Below, piece by piece: positions 8,151-16,574 of a stretch of DNA of 64,000 bases. The position numbers and the translations under genes were made by a program. This DNA is from Actinomadura rifamycini DSM 43936 (GTDB taxonomy: Bacteria; Actinomycetota; Actinomycetes; Streptosporangiales; Streptosporangiaceae). The notes beneath the pieces are model-generated. The model was given only the letters and a program-made list of their open reading frames with translations. It was not told the origin of the DNA and searched no databases. The stretch spans positions 596,559-660,558 of the forward strand of contig NZ_KE384300.1 in the NCBI RefSeq assembly GCF_000425065.1, in the 5' to 3' direction. Within the stretch, counting starts at the first letter, position 1; each line of letters starts with the position of its first letter.

Positions 8151-9968
8151 TCACAGCGCGCGCTGCGCCGCCCAGGACGCGTGCAGGTCGGCGTAGACGC
8201 CCGGCCGGGCCACCAGCTCCGCGTGCGGCCCGCGCTGCACGATCCGTCCCGCCTCGAACACGATGACCTCGTCGGCCGCCTCCGCCGTGGACAGCCGGTG
8301 CGCGATCGAGATCGCCGTGCGGCCGCGCGTCACGCCGTCCAGGGCGCGCTGGATCCGCACCTCCGTCGCCGGGTCGACCGCCGACGTCGCCTCGTCCAGC
8401 ACCAGCAGGTCCGGGTCGGCGATGTAGGCGCGGGCCAGCGCGACGAGCTGCCGCTCGCCCGCCGACAGCGACTCGCCGCGCTGCCCGACGGGCGTCTCCA
8501 GGCCCTTCGGGAGCCCGTCGAGCCAGTCGGCCAGCCCCAGCTCCGCCACCGCGCGCGCCAGGTCGTCGTCCGTCGCGTCCGGACGCCCGTACCGGATGTT
8601 GTCGGCGAGCGACGCGTCGAACAGGAAGCCGTCCTGCGGCACCATCACGATCCGCTCCCGCAGCGACGAGAACCGCACCCGGTCCAGCGGCACCCCGTCC
8701 ACCAGCACCCGCCCGGACGCCGGGTCCATCAGCCGGGTGAGGAGCTTCGCGAACGTCGTCTTGCCCGACCCGGTCTGCCCGACGACCGCGACGCGGCTGC
8801 GCGGCGCGATCGTCGCGTCCACCTCGTGCAGGACGGGCGGCCCGCCGGGGTACGCGAACCCCACGGACTCGAACCGCACCTCGATCGGGCCGCGCGGCAG
8901 CGTCTCGCCGTCCTCGCCCGGGTCCGCCACGTCCGGGGCGACGTCGAGCACGCCCAGCACCCGCCGCCACCCGGCGATCGCGTTCTGCGCCTGGTTGAAC
9001 ACCTCGGTCGCGGTCTGCATCGGGCTGACGAACAGCGTCACCAGGAACAGGAACGCCACCAGCTCCCCGGCCGTCAGGTCCCCGGCGACGCCCAGCAGCA
9101 CCCCGGCCACCACGACCGCCGCCGTCGCGACCGCCGCGACCAGCTCGCTCACCGGGAACGTCAGCGCCACCATCGCCTGCGCCCGCGTCTGCGCGACGCG
9201 GTGCGCGTCCACCGTCTCCTCCACGCGCCGCCCGGTGCGCTCCTCCACCGCGTGCGCGCGGATGACCGGCGCGCCCACCACCGACTCGCTCACCGCCGCC
9301 AGCAGGTCGCCCATCCGCTCCCGCACCCGCATGTACGCCGCGGAGATGACCCGCTGGAAGCGGCGCAGCGCGAACGCCAGCGGCAGGAACGCCAGCCACA
9401 CCAGCAGCGCGAGCTGCCACGAGTACACCAGCATCAGGACGCTCGCCACGACCAGCTGCCCGATCGAGACGATGAACATCAGCCCGCCCGACTGCATGAA
9501 CTGGCTGATCTGGTCGACGTCGCCCGTCACCCGCGACACCAGCGACCCGCGGCGCTCCCCGCTCTGGGTGAGCATCGACAGGTCGTGCACGTGCCGGAAC
9601 GCCTTCACGCGCAGCGTCGCCAGGCCGCCCTCGGACGTCCTGTACAGCCGCACGTTCATCAGGTACGACGCCACCGCCGTCACCAGCACCGCCACCGCGC
9701 ACACCAGCACGGCCGTGCGGATGAACCCGATGTCCGGGCCGCCCGGGCCGCCGAGGCCCTTGTCGAGCGTCTGCTGGACGGCGATCGGCACCACCACGCG
9801 CCCCGCCGTGGACACCAGCGCCAGCAGCAGCGTCACGGTCAGGCCAGCCGTGAACTCCGGGCTGAGCCGCAGCCCGCGCCGCAGCGTGCTGAGCGCGCCC
9901 TCGTCGGTCGCGTCGTCGAGGCCCCGCGGGGCCCCGGCCGCCCTCTCGGGGGTGTTCAGAACCGTCAT
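8151..9968 (-). CDS. ABC exporter half-transporter, catalytically intact subunit
   Basis: The 605-residue protein has a six-helix type IV exporter domain (about residues 30-340) fused to an ATPase domain. The ATPase has Walker A VVGQTGSGKTTF (about 392-403), signature LSAGERQ, Walker B LLVLDEATSAVD with the catalytic Glu, and switch His in ISIAHRLST. Its ATG overlaps the stop of the upstream half-transporter gene by 4 bp, so the two are coupled and very likely form a heterodimer in the cytoplasmic membrane. The cargo (drug, lipid or peptide) cannot be deduced. The signature has Ala in place of the usual second Gly (LSGG to LSAG). Confidence 0.92.
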   Translation of the reverse strand: MTVLNTPERAAGAPRGLDDATDEGALSTLRRGLRLSPEFTAGLTVTLLLALVSTAGRVVVPIAVQQTLDKGLGGPGGPDIGFIRTAVLVCAVAVLVTAVASYLMNVRLYRTSEGGLATLRVKAFRHVHDLSMLTQSGERRGSLVSRVTGDVDQISQFMQSGGLMFIVSIGQLVVASVLMLVYSWQLALLVWLAFLPLAFALRRFQRVISAAYMRVRERMGDLLAAVSESVVGAPVIRAHAVEERTGRRVEETVDAHRVAQTRAQAMVALTFPVSELVAAVATAAVVVAGVLLGVAGDLTAGELVAFLFLVTLFVSPMQTATEVFNQAQNAIAGWRRVLGVLDVAPDVADPGEDGETLPRGPIEVRFESVGFAYPGGPPVLHEVDATIAPRSRVAVVGQTGSGKTTFAKLLTRLMDPASGRVLVDGVPLDRVRFSSLRERIVMVPQDGFLFDASLADNIRYGRPDATDDDLARAVAELGLADWLDGLPKGLETPVGQRGESLSAGERQLVALARAYIADPDLLVLDEATSAVDPATEVRIQRALDGVTRGRTAISIAHRLSTAEAADEVIVFEAGRIVQRGPHAELVARPGVYADLHASWAAQRAL

Positions 9969-11905
9969 GCCAGGGCCTCCTCGCCGCCCTCGACGGCGGT
10001 GCCGTCCAGGCCCGGCCGCTCGCCTTCGGTCTCGTCGTAGGCGTTCACCAGGTCGCGGTAGCCCTCGGACGTCTCCAGCAGCTCGGCGTGCGCGCCGCGG
10101 GCCGTCACCCGGCCGTGCTCCAGGAAGACGACCTCGTCGGCCAGCGCGATCGTCGCCTTGCGGTACGCGACGACGACCACGCTCGAGCCGCCCCCGGCGC
10201 CCTCGCCGTCCGCGCCGTGCTCGCGCAGGTTCCGCAGGATGCGCGCCTCGACCTGCGGGTCGACCGCCGACGTCGCGTCGTCCATCACTAGCAGCCGGGG
10301 CCGCCGGATCAGCGCGCGCGCCAGCACCAGCCGCTGCCGCTGCCCGCCCGACAGCGTCGCGCCCCGCTCCCCGACCCGCGTGTCGAGGCCGTCGGGCAGC
10401 GCCGCCACGAACCCGTCGGCCTGCGCGAGCCGCAGCGCCTCCCAGACCCGCTCGTCCGGCGCGTCCAGCCCGAGCGTCACGTTGCCGCGGACGGTGTCGT
10501 CGAACAGGAACGTCTGCTGCGGGACGAGCGCGACCGTCTCGGCGACGCCGCCGCGCCGCACGTCCCGCAGGTCCACGCCGTCCAGCAGGACCGAGCCGTC
10601 CGCCGGGTCCACCAGCCGGACGAGCAGCGACGTCAGCGTCGACTTCCCGGACCCGGTCGGCCCCACCACCGCGACGGTGCGGCCCGGCCGGACCGCGAAC
10701 GACACGTCGTGCAGGACGTGTCGCGGCCCGTTCCCGCTCCCGTTTCCGTTCCCGTTCGCGCCGCCGTCGGCGGGGCCGCTCCCGTTCTCGCCCAGGTCGG
10801 CGTGCTCGTCGGTCTCGTACGCGAACCGGACGCCCCGGACCTCCATCGCCGCGGCCGCCGCGCCGGCCCCGCCCGGCGCCTGGTCCCCGTACGGCAGCGA
10901 CCCGCTCGCGTCCAGCACGCCCCGGACCCGCTCCCAGCCGACGACGCTGCGCGGCACCTCCGCCAGCACCCAGCCGAGCGCCCGGATCGGCCACGACAGC
11001 AGCGTGAACAGGTACGCCACGTGCACCAGGTCGCCCGCGGTCATCGCGCCCGCCTCCAGCCGCAGCGACCCGATCAGCAGGACGGCCAGCACGCCCAGGT
11101 TCGGCAGCGCCTCCAGCACGGGGTCGAACAGGCCGCGCAGCCGCCCGACGGCGACGTTGGCGTCCCGCAGCTCGCCGGCGGCCGCCGCGAACCGCTCCGT
11201 CTCGGCGGCCTCCCGGCCGAGGGTCTTGACCACCAGGCCGCCCTCGAAGCTCTCGTGCGCGACCTCGCTGACCTCGGCGCGCAGCCGCTGCGCGTGCGTC
11301 GCCACCGGCGCCAGGCGGCGCTGGTACAGCACGTTGACCAGCGCGATCGCCGGGAAGACCAGGAACCCGACGGCGGCGACCGCGACGTCGGTGAGCAGGA
11401 TCGACACCGCCGAGATCAGCAGCATGAACACCACGCCGACCGCCATCGGCAGCGGCGCGATCGGCGCCCACGCCGCCTCCACGTCGGCGTTGGCGTTCGA
11501 CAGGAGCTGCCCCGTCGGGTGCCGGTGGTGCCAGGCCAGCGGCAGCCGCAGGTACTGGCGGGTCACCTCGCGCCGGTACTTCGCCTGCATCCGGTACTGC
11601 ATCAGCCCCGCGTAGAAGCGGCGCCCGGCCACGCCCAGGGCCTTGAGCGCCGCCACCCCGACGATCGCCGCCGAGGCGGCCGCGAGCGCCCCCGCGGCGG
11701 CCCGCCCCTCCTCGAACGCGGGCAGGACGACGTCCTGGGTCACGGTGCCGAGCACCTCGGCCGTCGCCACGGTCATCGCCGCGTACAGGGCGCTGGCGAG
11801 CACCGACACCGCGAACACCCGCGGCTCCGCCCGCACGGCGACCCACAGCACGCGCATCCCCTCCCGGAGGACGGACGGGCTGACACGTCTGGACGCAGGC
11901 GACAC
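9965..11905 (-). CDS. ABC exporter half-transporter with degenerate ATP site
   Basis: The 646-residue protein has a six-helix exporter domain and an ATPase domain with Walker A VVGPTGSGKST (about 410) and signature LSGGQRQ. Walker B reads LLVMDDATSAVD, with Asp where the catalytic Glu is expected, and the switch region reads VVVAYRKATI, with Tyr in place of His. Such loss in one partner is the hallmark of asymmetric heterodimeric exporters. A Gly/Asn-rich linker (GGANGNGNGSGNG) sits just before the ATPase core. The GTG at 11905 is preceded by GAGGAG. It is translated first of the coupled pair and transcribed divergently from the TIGR03085-type gene. Confidence 0.92.
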   Translation of the reverse strand: MSPASRRVSPSVLREGMRVLWVAVRAEPRVFAVSVLASALYAAMTVATAEVLGTVTQDVVLPAFEEGRAAAGALAAASAAIVGVAALKALGVAGRRFYAGLMQYRMQAKYRREVTRQYLRLPLAWHHRHPTGQLLSNANADVEAAWAPIAPLPMAVGVVFMLLISAVSILLTDVAVAAVGFLVFPAIALVNVLYQRRLAPVATHAQRLRAEVSEVAHESFEGGLVVKTLGREAAETERFAAAAGELRDANVAVGRLRGLFDPVLEALPNLGVLAVLLIGSLRLEAGAMTAGDLVHVAYLFTLLSWPIRALGWVLAEVPRSVVGWERVRGVLDASGSLPYGDQAPGGAGAAAAAMEVRGVRFAYETDEHADLGENGSGPADGGANGNGNGSGNGPRHVLHDVSFAVRPGRTVAVVGPTGSGKSTLTSLLVRLVDPADGSVLLDGVDLRDVRRGGVAETVALVPQQTFLFDDTVRGNVTLGLDAPDERVWEALRLAQADGFVAALPDGLDTRVGERGATLSGGQRQRLVLARALIRRPRLLVMDDATSAVDPQVEARILRNLREHGADGEGAGGGSSVVVVAYRKATIALADEVVFLEHGRVTARGAHAELLETSEGYRDLVNAYDETEGERPGLDGTAVEGGEEALA

Positions 11906-12043
11906 GGCGACTCCTCGATCACGGCGGGCGCCCGGGGATACGCCCCCGCGTGCGGACGGCGGGGGGCTGCGGGCCCGGATATTCCCTACCATGGCGGTAC
12001 GCCCGTTATTCCCGACCTGTCCGGCGGGGCCTACGATCATCCA

Positions 12044-12745
12044 ATGCGAAGCACCGCGCACGAAGGGCCCGCCCGCCGCGAGCGGCGGCTGCTGGCCGAC
12101 GCGCTGGCCGCGGCCGGGCCCGGGGCCCCGACCCTCTGCGAGGGCTGGGACGCGCGGGACCTCGCCGCGCACCTGGTCGTCCGGGAGGGGCGCCCGGACG
12201 CCGCGGCCGGAATACTGCTTCCCCCGCTGTCCTTCTACGAGGAGCGCGTGCGGAGCCGGGCGGCGGACGTCCCGTTCGACCGGCTCGTCGACCGATTCCG
12301 GCACGGTCCGCCGAAGTACTCCCCGTTCGCGCTTCCCGGCATGGAGGAAAACGCCAACGCCGTCGAGTTCTTTGTCCACCATGAGGACGTCCGGCGGGCC
12401 GGGGAGGGCGCGGAGCCCCGCGAGATCTCGCCCGATCTCGAGAGAGTCCTCTGGCGACGGATAAGAATTGCCCGCTTTGTCCTAAGAAATGTTCACGTGG
12501 AGGTAACGTTCGTGCGGCCCGACGGGCAGGCCGCACGCGTCTCCCGCGGGCCCCGCGGAGCGCGCGCCGGCGCCCCGGGAGCCCCCGGCGGCGCCGCCGG
12601 CGCGGGCTCCCGCGGAGTCCGCGTGCACGGCCCGGTCGGCGAACTCGTCCTATGGGCGCTCGGCCGCCGCGACGCCGCCGACGTGCGCCTCGAAGGCGAT
12701 ACGGACTCTGTCAAGACCCTGACCGAGACCGGTTGGAGTCTTTAA
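12044..12745 (+). CDS. TIGR03085-type metal-binding (DinB/mycothiol-related) protein
   Basis: The 233-residue protein matches the TIGR03085 pattern: RRERRLLADAL, PTLCEGWDARDLAAHLVVRE (residues about 27-46), EENANAVEFFVHHEDVRRA, and a C-terminal GPVGELVLWALGRRDAA segment. The family belongs to the DinB/maleylpyruvate-isomerase-N fold and is thought to bind a metal through His residues; its reaction is unknown. The start is leaderless: TACGAT (12032-12037) ends 6 bp before the ATG. Two oddities are seen. A run of A/T-ending rare codons (ATA, AGA, ATT, CTA, AGA, AAT) lies at about 12459-12505. A Gly/Ala/Pro/Arg-rich insert of about 20 residues follows at about 12545-12620. Confidence 0.85.
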   Translation: MRSTAHEGPARRERRLLADALAAAGPGAPTLCEGWDARDLAAHLVVREGRPDAAAGILLPPLSFYEERVRSRAADVPFDRLVDRFRHGPPKYSPFALPGMEENANAVEFFVHHEDVRRAGEGAEPREISPDLERVLWRRIRIARFVLRNVHVEVTFVRPDGQAARVSRGPRGARAGAPGAPGGAAGAGSRGVRVHGPVGELVLWALGRRDAADVRLEGDTDSVKTLTETGWSL

Positions 12746-12822
12746 CGGGCAGGTAACGGCAAGGTTCGCCGAGAGGAGAAACACAGGGCTTGCGGCTCCT
12801 CCGCTTTACGCGGAAGCGGTGA

Positions 12823-12996
12823 TACGGTGGGGCGGTCGGTTGCAGTCGTGGTTCTCGATCGTTTGTCAGACGCCCGCGGACTGATGGCAGCGGGCGTTTT
12901 GGCTTTTCCGGGACCGTACCGGGGGCGAGGGCGTACCGCAGCGACCGCGCCGGGCCCGCGAGGTGTGGGCCCATGTTTTGCCGCAAGGAGAAAGAC
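12823..12996 (+). promoter_or_regulatory. Cold-shock gene promoter and long structured leader
   Basis: A -10-like TACGGT lies at 12823-12828, which would give a leader of about 160 nt before the csp start. Just upstream is an inverted repeat CCGCTT/AAGCGG (12801-12806 and 12814-12819). In the leader, CGCCCGC (12871-12877) pairs with GCGGGCG (12890-12896) and is followed at once by TTTT, which looks like an intrinsic terminator placed before the gene. AAGGAG at 12985-12990 is the ribosome site. E. coli cspA has a leader of similar length that works as a thermosensor; the parallel role here is inference. Confidence 0.55.
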
Positions 12997-13203
12997 ATGC
13001 CCCAGCAGGGCACCGTGAAGTGGTTCAACGCCGAGAAGGGCTTCGGCTTCATCGCCGTCGACGGCGGCGGGCCGGACGTCTTCGTGCACTACTCGGCGAT
13101 CCAGACCTCCGGGTACCGCACTCTGGACGAGAACCAGCGCGTCCAGTTCGAGGTGACGCAGGGTAACCGGGGTCCGCAGGCCGACCAGGTCGTCCCCCTG
13201 TAA
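12997..13203 (+). CDS. Cold-shock domain protein (Csp family)
   Basis: The 68-residue single OB-fold protein has both RNA-binding motifs, RNP1 (KGFGFIAV) and RNP2 (VFVHYSAIQ), after the typical start GTVKWFNAEKGFGF. Such proteins bind single-stranded RNA and melt secondary structure. The ATG at 12997 has AAGGAG 6 bp upstream. An upstream in-frame ATG at 12973 would add a non-homologous extension and was rejected. A long leader with a hairpin suggests post-transcriptional control. It has its own terminator and is probably monocistronic. Confidence 0.95.
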   Translation: MPQQGTVKWFNAEKGFGFIAVDGGGPDVFVHYSAIQTSGYRTLDENQRVQFEVTQGNRGPQADQVVPL

Positions 13204-13222
13204 CACCCGAAGTCGTACGTCT

Positions 13223-13260
13223 GGGCCCGTCGCCCCGCTCCCGGGGACGGCGGGTCCTTT
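13223..13260 (+). terminator. Terminator after the cold-shock gene
   Basis: GGGCCCGTCG (from 13223) pairs with CGGCGGGTCC (to 13257) with two G-U pairs. The stem continues past one mismatch through CCC/GGG, and TTT follows. It lies 20 bp after the csp stop. Confidence 0.6.
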
Positions 13261-13335
13261 CGTGTCCCGACACGCCGCGCGGCGCACGGCGGGGGGCGTG
13301 CCGCGCACCGCGCCGCAGCGGGCACAATGGATCCC

Positions 13336-13719
13336 ATGCCGGTTCCACCGTCCAACCTGGACCCCAAGATCGCCGATCGCCTCAAGCGGAGCGACGACGG
13401 TCTCGTCCCCGCCATCGCCCAGCAGTACGACACCGGCGAGGTGCTCATGCTGGCCTGGATGGACGACGAGGCCCTCCACCGCACCCTCACCACCGGCCGC
13501 TGCACCTACTGGTCGCGCAGCCGCCGGGAGTACTGGGTGAAGGGCGAGAGCTCCGGGCACCAGCAGTGGGTCAAGTCGGTCGCGCTCGACTGCGACGGCG
13601 ACGCGATCCTCGTGAAGGTCGACCAGGTCGGCGCCGCCTGCCACACCGGAGACCGCACCTGCTGGGACGCCGACGTCCTGGACGCCGTCGTCGGGGAACG
13701 TCCCGCCGACGGATCATGA
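13336..13719 (+). CDS. hisI: Phosphoribosyl-AMP cyclohydrolase HisI
   Basis: HisI opens the purine ring of PR-AMP in the third step of histidine synthesis. The 127-residue protein contains the family metal-binding blocks: GEVLMLAWMDDEAL, TYWSRSRREYWVKG, ALDCDGDAILVKVDQ and GAACHTGDRTCW, with the conserved cysteines. It is the monofunctional form without a HisE domain. The second of two nearby ATGs is preferred because CACAAT (13323-13328) lies 7 bp before it, as in a leaderless transcript; the first ATG (13327) would fall inside that box. The stop overlaps the next gene by 4 bp. Confidence 0.96.
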   Translation: MPVPPSNLDPKIADRLKRSDDGLVPAIAQQYDTGEVLMLAWMDDEALHRTLTTGRCTYWSRSRREYWVKGESSGHQQWVKSVALDCDGDAILVKVDQVGAACHTGDRTCWDADVLDAVVGERPADGS

Positions 13720-14420
13720 CGCCCGCGCGGGAACGCGGGCTCACCGCCCTGCTGTGCGCCGCCGGCGCCGGGCTCGTCCTGCTCGCCGCCGGGCGTACCT
13801 GGGCGACCGTCACGGCCGACGGGGCCATCACCCCGTTCGCCCGGGAGCTGACCGGCGGCGACCTCGGCGGCGCGCCCGGCGCCCTCGGCTGGGCCGGTCT
13901 CGCCGGCCTCGCCGCCCTGTTCGCCACCCGCGGCCGCGTCCGCGCCGCCGTCGGCGCCCTCATCGCGCTGTTCGGCGTCGGCGTCGGCTACGCGGCCGCG
14001 ACGTCCGCGCGCGCCTCCCACGTCGCCGCCGAAGCCCTCGACGACAGCGCCCTGCTCAAGCTCGGCGCCGACCCGTCCGTGCACGTCAACGCGTGGTGGA
14101 CGGTGTCGGTCGCGGGCGGCGTCCTGCTCGTCGCCGCCGGGCTGGTCACGCTGCTGCGCGGCTCCCGCTGGCCCGGCATGTCCGCCCGCTACGAGCGCAC
14201 CGGCCCCGCCGCGCCCGGGCCGCGCCGCGCACCGGCCGGCGACGACCCGTCCGCCATGTGGAAGTCGCTCGACCGCGGCGAGGACCCCACCGACGCCGAC
14301 GACGTCGAAGACCCCACCGACGCCGACGACTCCACCGACGCCGACGAAGCCGGACCCGGGGACTCCCCGGCGCCCGTCCGGGACGGCGAAGGCGCGGCCG
14401 CCCGGAACGGCGGATCGTGA
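13716..14420 (+). CDS. Trp-region conserved membrane protein (TIGR02234 family)
   Basis: The 234-residue protein has four predicted helices: ALLCAAGAGLVLLAAG near 10-25, GWAGLAGLAALFA near 54-66, VGALIALFGVGVGYAA near 74-89, and VSVAGGVLLVAAGLVTLL near 131-148. A polar tail with DPTDADD-type tandem repeats follows. Members of this family sit in actinobacterial trp regions; their function is unknown. It overlaps hisI and the next gene by 4 bp each (ATGA, GTGA), which implies one transcript. In Streptomyces-type clusters I recall trpE lying next to this gene; it is absent here. Confidence 0.85.
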   Translation: MTPARERGLTALLCAAGAGLVLLAAGRTWATVTADGAITPFARELTGGDLGGAPGALGWAGLAGLAALFATRGRVRAAVGALIALFGVGVGYAAATSARASHVAAEALDDSALLKLGADPSVHVNAWWTVSVAGGVLLVAAGLVTLLRGSRWPGMSARYERTGPAAPGPRRAPAGDDPSAMWKSLDRGEDPTDADDVEDPTDADDSTDADEAGPGDSPAPVRDGEGAAARNGGS

Positions 14421-15130
14421 GCGCGGGCGGCCCGCGGCTCGTCCTGGTCGCCGAGCACGACGCCGCCGTCGCCGAACTCCAGCGCCGCTACCTCGCCCGC
14501 GAGGGCCTGCGGGTGCGGATCGAGCCCGACCCCGGCCGCCCCCGCCGCCCCCCCCCCGACCCCGGCCGCGCCCCCGCCGCGGCCGCGCGCGCCCGGCCCG
14601 ACGCCGTCGTCCTCGACCTGTCCTCCGCCGCCCGCCCCGCCGACCTGTACCGCCGCACCGCCGACGCGGCGGGTCCCGCGCCCGTCGTGGTGACCGGCGG
14701 CCCCCCGGGCGGCCTCCGCACCGCCGCGCCCCGGCCGCGGCGCGTCGACCGGCCCTTCGCCCCGCGCGTCCTCGTCGCGGCCGTCACCGACGCCCTGCGC
14801 GGCGCCGCCGCCCGGCCGGGCGGCCCGCCCGGCCCGCTGCGCGCCGGACCGCTCGCCCTCGACCCGCGCCGCCGCACCGCCGCCGTCGGCGAACGCCGCG
14901 TCGTCCTCACCGGCACCGAGTCCGACCTGCTCGAGTTCCTGATGACCAATCCCGGCCGGGTCTTCACCCGCGAGCAGCTCCTCGACGCCGCCTGGGGGCC
15001 GGGCGCGGGCGCCGGGAGCCGCACCGTGGACGTCCACATCGCCCAGCTCCGCGCCAAGCTCGGTGTCGGCGCCCACCACGACGGCCCCATCCGCACCGTC
15101 CGCGGCGTCGGTTACGTCCTGGACGCCTGA
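14417..15130 (+). CDS. Atypical OmpR/PhoB-type response regulator
   Basis: The 237-residue protein joins a receiver-like domain (about residues 8-125) to a clear winged-helix DNA-binding domain (LTGTESDLLEFLMTNPGRVF, then TVDVHIAQLRAKL and TVRGVGYVLDA). The receiver keeps the acceptor position (VVLDLSS, Asp67) and Thr93, but the acidic pocket reads AEHD and the normally invariant Lys of the KPF motif is Arg112 (VDRPFAP). A Pro/Arg-rich insert occupies residues 40-60. It may work without normal phosphorylation. No histidine kinase is adjacent. It is coupled by 4 bp overlap to the Trp-region membrane gene. Confidence 0.85.
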   Translation: MSAGGPRLVLVAEHDAAVAELQRRYLAREGLRVRIEPDPGRPRRPPPDPGRAPAAAARARPDAVVLDLSSAARPADLYRRTADAAGPAPVVVTGGPPGGLRTAAPRPRRVDRPFAPRVLVAAVTDALRGAAARPGGPPGPLRAGPLALDPRRRTAAVGERRVVLTGTESDLLEFLMTNPGRVFTREQLLDAAWGPGAGAGSRTVDVHIAQLRAKLGVGAHHDGPIRTVRGVGYVLDA

Positions 15131-15220
15131 ACCCCGCGGCCCGCGCGGTCGCCGTGCCGGGCGGTCCCCGTGCCGCGCGGTCGCCGTGCCGGGCGGTCCG
15201 GGTGCCTCTACGCTGGGCGC

Positions 15221-15655
15221 ATGACCGCGCACGCGCACCCGTCGGCGCCGCCGAGGCGGCGGGTCCGGGCCCTGCTGCCGCACGCCGCCGTGCTCGCCGG
15301 GGCGGCCGCCGGCGCGACGCTCGTCGCGTTCGTCGACCCGAACGAGGCGGGCCACTACCCGTCCTGCCCGTTCCTCACGCTGACCGGGCTCTACTGCCCC
15401 GGCTGCGGCATGACCCGGATGGTGCACGCCCTGACGCACGGCGACGTGGGCGCCGCCTTCGGGCTCAACCCGCTGATGTTCCTGCTGCTGCCCGTCTTCG
15501 GCTACCTGTACGGGCGGTGGGCCGTGCTCAGCGCGCGCGGCCGGCCGATGCGGTCCGCGCTGTTCCGGCCCGTGCCCGTCTTCGCGTTCCTGGGCGTGAT
15601 CGTCGTGTACTGGGTGCTGCGGAACCTGCCGTTCGCGCAGGCCCTCGCGCCCTGA
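15221..15655 (+). CDS. DUF2752 membrane protein
   Basis: The 144-residue protein carries the DUF2752 hallmark SCPFLTLTGLYCPGCGMTR (about residues 48-66), with Cys pairs next to a membrane helix, and NPLMFLLLPVFGYLYG in the second half. Three membrane segments are predicted. The function of the family is unknown. TACGCT at 15209-15214 lies 6 bp before the ATG, so a leaderless transcript is likely. It stands between the atypical regulator and trpC on the same strand. Confidence 0.85.
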   Translation: MTAHAHPSAPPRRRVRALLPHAAVLAGAAAGATLVAFVDPNEAGHYPSCPFLTLTGLYCPGCGMTRMVHALTHGDVGAAFGLNPLMFLLLPVFGYLYGRWAVLSARGRPMRSALFRPVPVFAFLGVIVVYWVLRNLPFAQALAP

Positions 15656-15700
15656 CCGGCACCTGACCGCCCTGCTGCGAGAAGCGTCCGGAGGGGCGGC

Positions 15701-15706
15701 TACGAT
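15701..15706 (+). promoter_or_regulatory. Probable trpC -10 box
   Basis: TACGAT fits the actinobacterial TANNNT -10 pattern and would give a leader of about 33 nt before the trpC TTG start. No clear -35 box is visible, so confidence is limited. Confidence 0.4.
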
Positions 15707-15744
15707 CGGTGCACGGATCGACCTGAAATAGGGGGCCTGTCACC

Positions 15745-16551
15745 TTGAGCGTTTTGGACGAGATCATCGAAGGCGTCCGAGCCGATCTCGCCGACAGGCA
15801 GCGCGAGGTCCCGCTCGACGCCCTCAAGGAGAAGGCGTCGACCGCCCCGCCGCCCCGGGACGCGCTGGCCGCGCTGCGCGGCCCCGGCGTCTCGGTGATC
15901 GCCGAGGTCAAGCGCAGCAGCCCGTCCAAGGGCGCGCTCGCCGCCATCGCCGACCCCGCCGCGCTGGCCCGCGACTACGCGGCCGGCGGCGCGAAGGTGA
16001 TCAGCGTGCTGACCGAGCGGCGCCGGTTCGGCGGCAGCCTCGCCGACCTCGCCGAGGTCCGCGCCAACGTCGACGTGTGCGTCCTGCGGAAGGACTTCAT
16101 CGTCACCTCCTACCAGCTGTGGGAGGCGCGCGCCCACGGCGCCGACATGGCGCTGCTGATCGTCGCCGCCCTCGAGCAGGACGCCCTGGTGTCGCTGATC
16201 GAGCGCGCCGAGTCCATCGGGCTCGTCCCGCTCGTCGAGGTCCACACCGAGGAGGAGGCGGAGCGGGCCGCGGCGGCCGGCGCCAAGGTCATCGGCGTCA
16301 ACGCCCGCGACCTGCGCACCCTGCAGGTCGACCGCGGCGTGTTCGCCCGGGTCGCGCCGCTGCTGCCCAAGGGGGCGGTGAAGGTCGCCGAGTCCGGCGT
16401 GCGCGGCCCGCACGACCTGCTGTCCTACGCCTCCTCCGGCGCCGACGCGGTGCTGGTGGGGGAGAGCCTGGTCATCGGCCGCGACCCGCGCGCCGCCGTC
16501 GCCGACCTCGTCGCCGCCGGCGCGCACCCCGCGCTCCGGCAGAGCGGCTGA
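15745..16551 (+). CDS. trpC: Indole-3-glycerol phosphate synthase TrpC
   Basis: TrpC closes the indole ring from CdRP in the fourth step of tryptophan synthesis. The 268-residue beta/alpha barrel shows VIAEVKRSSPSKG (about 52-64, catalytic Lys), VLRKDFIV with the second catalytic Lys, VEVHTEEEA and VIGVNARDLRT. GESLVIG binds phosphate near the C-terminus. TTG 15745 is the start, since SVLDEIIEGVR is the usual N-terminus. It is monofunctional, with no TrpF domain fused. The next element is a short leader-like frame and then trpB. Confidence 0.96.
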   Translation: MSVLDEIIEGVRADLADRQREVPLDALKEKASTAPPPRDALAALRGPGVSVIAEVKRSSPSKGALAAIADPAALARDYAAGGAKVISVLTERRRFGGSLADLAEVRANVDVCVLRKDFIVTSYQLWEARAHGADMALLIVAALEQDALVSLIERAESIGLVPLVEVHTEEEAERAAAAGAKVIGVNARDLRTLQVDRGVFARVAPLLPKGAVKVAESGVRGPHDLLSYASSGADAVLVGESLVIGRDPRAAVADLVAAGAHPALRQSG

Positions 16552-16574
16552 CGGCGGACCGGTAGGGTACGGGC

